A stretch of DNA of 5,072 nucleotides. Source: Candidatus Bathyarchaeota archaeon. GTDB lineage: Archaea; Thermoproteota; Bathyarchaeia; 40CM-2-53-6; RBG-13-38-9. The stretch lies in contig DAOUZW010000102.1 of the NCBI GenBank assembly GCA_030671315.1, positions 1 to 5,072 on the forward strand, read 5' to 3'. The notes below the pieces were generated by a model, which searched no databases, had not been told where the DNA came from, and was given only the letters and a program-made list of their open reading frames with translations. Shown here piece after piece: positions 4,896 through 5,072 of the stretch. The position numbers were made by a program, and so were the translations under genes. Within the stretch, counting starts at the first letter, position 1. Each line of letters begins with the position of its first letter.

Positions 4896-5072
4896 ATGAT
4901 GAGAAAAGTCCTTTCCTCCAGTATCATAGCAATATTACTTGTATCGACAGCAGCAGTAATGATTCCATTTGCTTATTCGCAAAGACCTGTAATAAACAGC
5001 CAATATACTGGCAGTCCACCTACAATAGATGGAACATTTACACCTGGCGAATGGTTTAATCTCCAAATTGTA
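4896..5072 (+). CDS. Secreted protein with signal peptide, N-terminal part
   Basis: The reading frame is open to the right edge (59 codons). Residues 1-29 form a typical Sec signal peptide: a basic start (MMRKV), a hydrophobic core (SIIAILLVSTAAVMIPF), and an AYSQ segment where cleavage is likely. The mature part begins with a short linker and then PPTIDGTFTPGEW. The TIDG...GEW pattern is common at the start of CBM9-like or DOMON-like beta-sandwich domains in secreted archaeal proteins, but only the first strand is visible. Consecutive in-frame starts exist at GTG 4893, ATG 4896 and ATG 4899; the ribosome-binding site is weak (GATGAT), so the exact one cannot be fixed. It is divergent from the NucS-like gene with a 141-bp gap. 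Its role cannot be told from this fragment. Confidence 0.8.
   Translation, partial: MMRKVLSSSIIAILLVSTAAVMIPFAYSQRPVINSQYTGSPPTIDGTFTPGEWFNLQIV

Noticed and set aside
1..5072. CRISPR arrays, tRNA/rRNA genes, insertion sequences, defence islands
   Set aside because: No regularly spaced repeats, no tRNA-like clover-leaf segments and no transposase or integrase coding sequence were seen on either strand.

Overview
The window looks archaeal: it is AT-rich, holds an Alba chromatin-protein gene, uses TTG and possibly ATC as start codons, has TATA-box-like promoters (one at leaderless spacing), and carries the sulfide-dependent homocysteine pathway known from methanogens and other anaerobic archaea. 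The style of the two surface proteins suggests the Bathyarchaeia/Thermoproteota side of the archaea rather than a classical euryarchaeon, but that placement is an inference.

Layout. (1) Positions 1-129, minus strand: the N-terminal half of an Alba gene that runs off the left edge; it starts at TTG behind a well-placed GGTGA. (2) Positions 250-1242, plus strand: a membrane-anchored, extracytoplasmic protein whose domain resembles the caspase/gingipain/CHAT fold, with a candidate His/Cys dyad. (3) Positions 1373-3974, plus strand: a tight three-gene operon. It encodes a DUF39 (COG1900) L-aspartate semialdehyde sulfurtransferase with two C-terminal CBS domains, a NIL-domain protein with two [4Fe-4S] motifs, and a UPF0280 (COG2122) ApbE-like protein. 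(4) Positions 4008-4754, minus strand, convergent with the operon: a NucS/DUF91-like PD-(D/E)XK domain joined to an N-terminal domain that looks thioredoxin-like. (5) Positions 4896-5072, plus strand: the start of a secreted protein with a signal peptide, cut by the right edge.

How the genes work together. The operon forms a complete module for making homocysteine from aspartate semialdehyde and sulfide. The DUF39 enzyme carries the two cysteines implicated in persulfide chemistry, the Fe-S protein is the probable electron-transfer partner, and the UPF0280 protein is linked in Methanosarcina to efficient sulfide assimilation. A perfect 14-bp palindrome sits in the operon's promoter region and could be an operator. 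The flanking genes have no evident role in this pathway.

Most notable points: the UPF0280 gene has a perfect AGGAGG ribosome-binding site 7 nt before an ATC codon, with no NTG codon at that spacing; the NucS-like protein has Glu where the family has its catalytic Lys; and the caspase-like surface protein is unassigned. I see no CRISPR array, tRNA, rRNA, insertion sequence or defence island. I do not see a clearly new multi-gene system.
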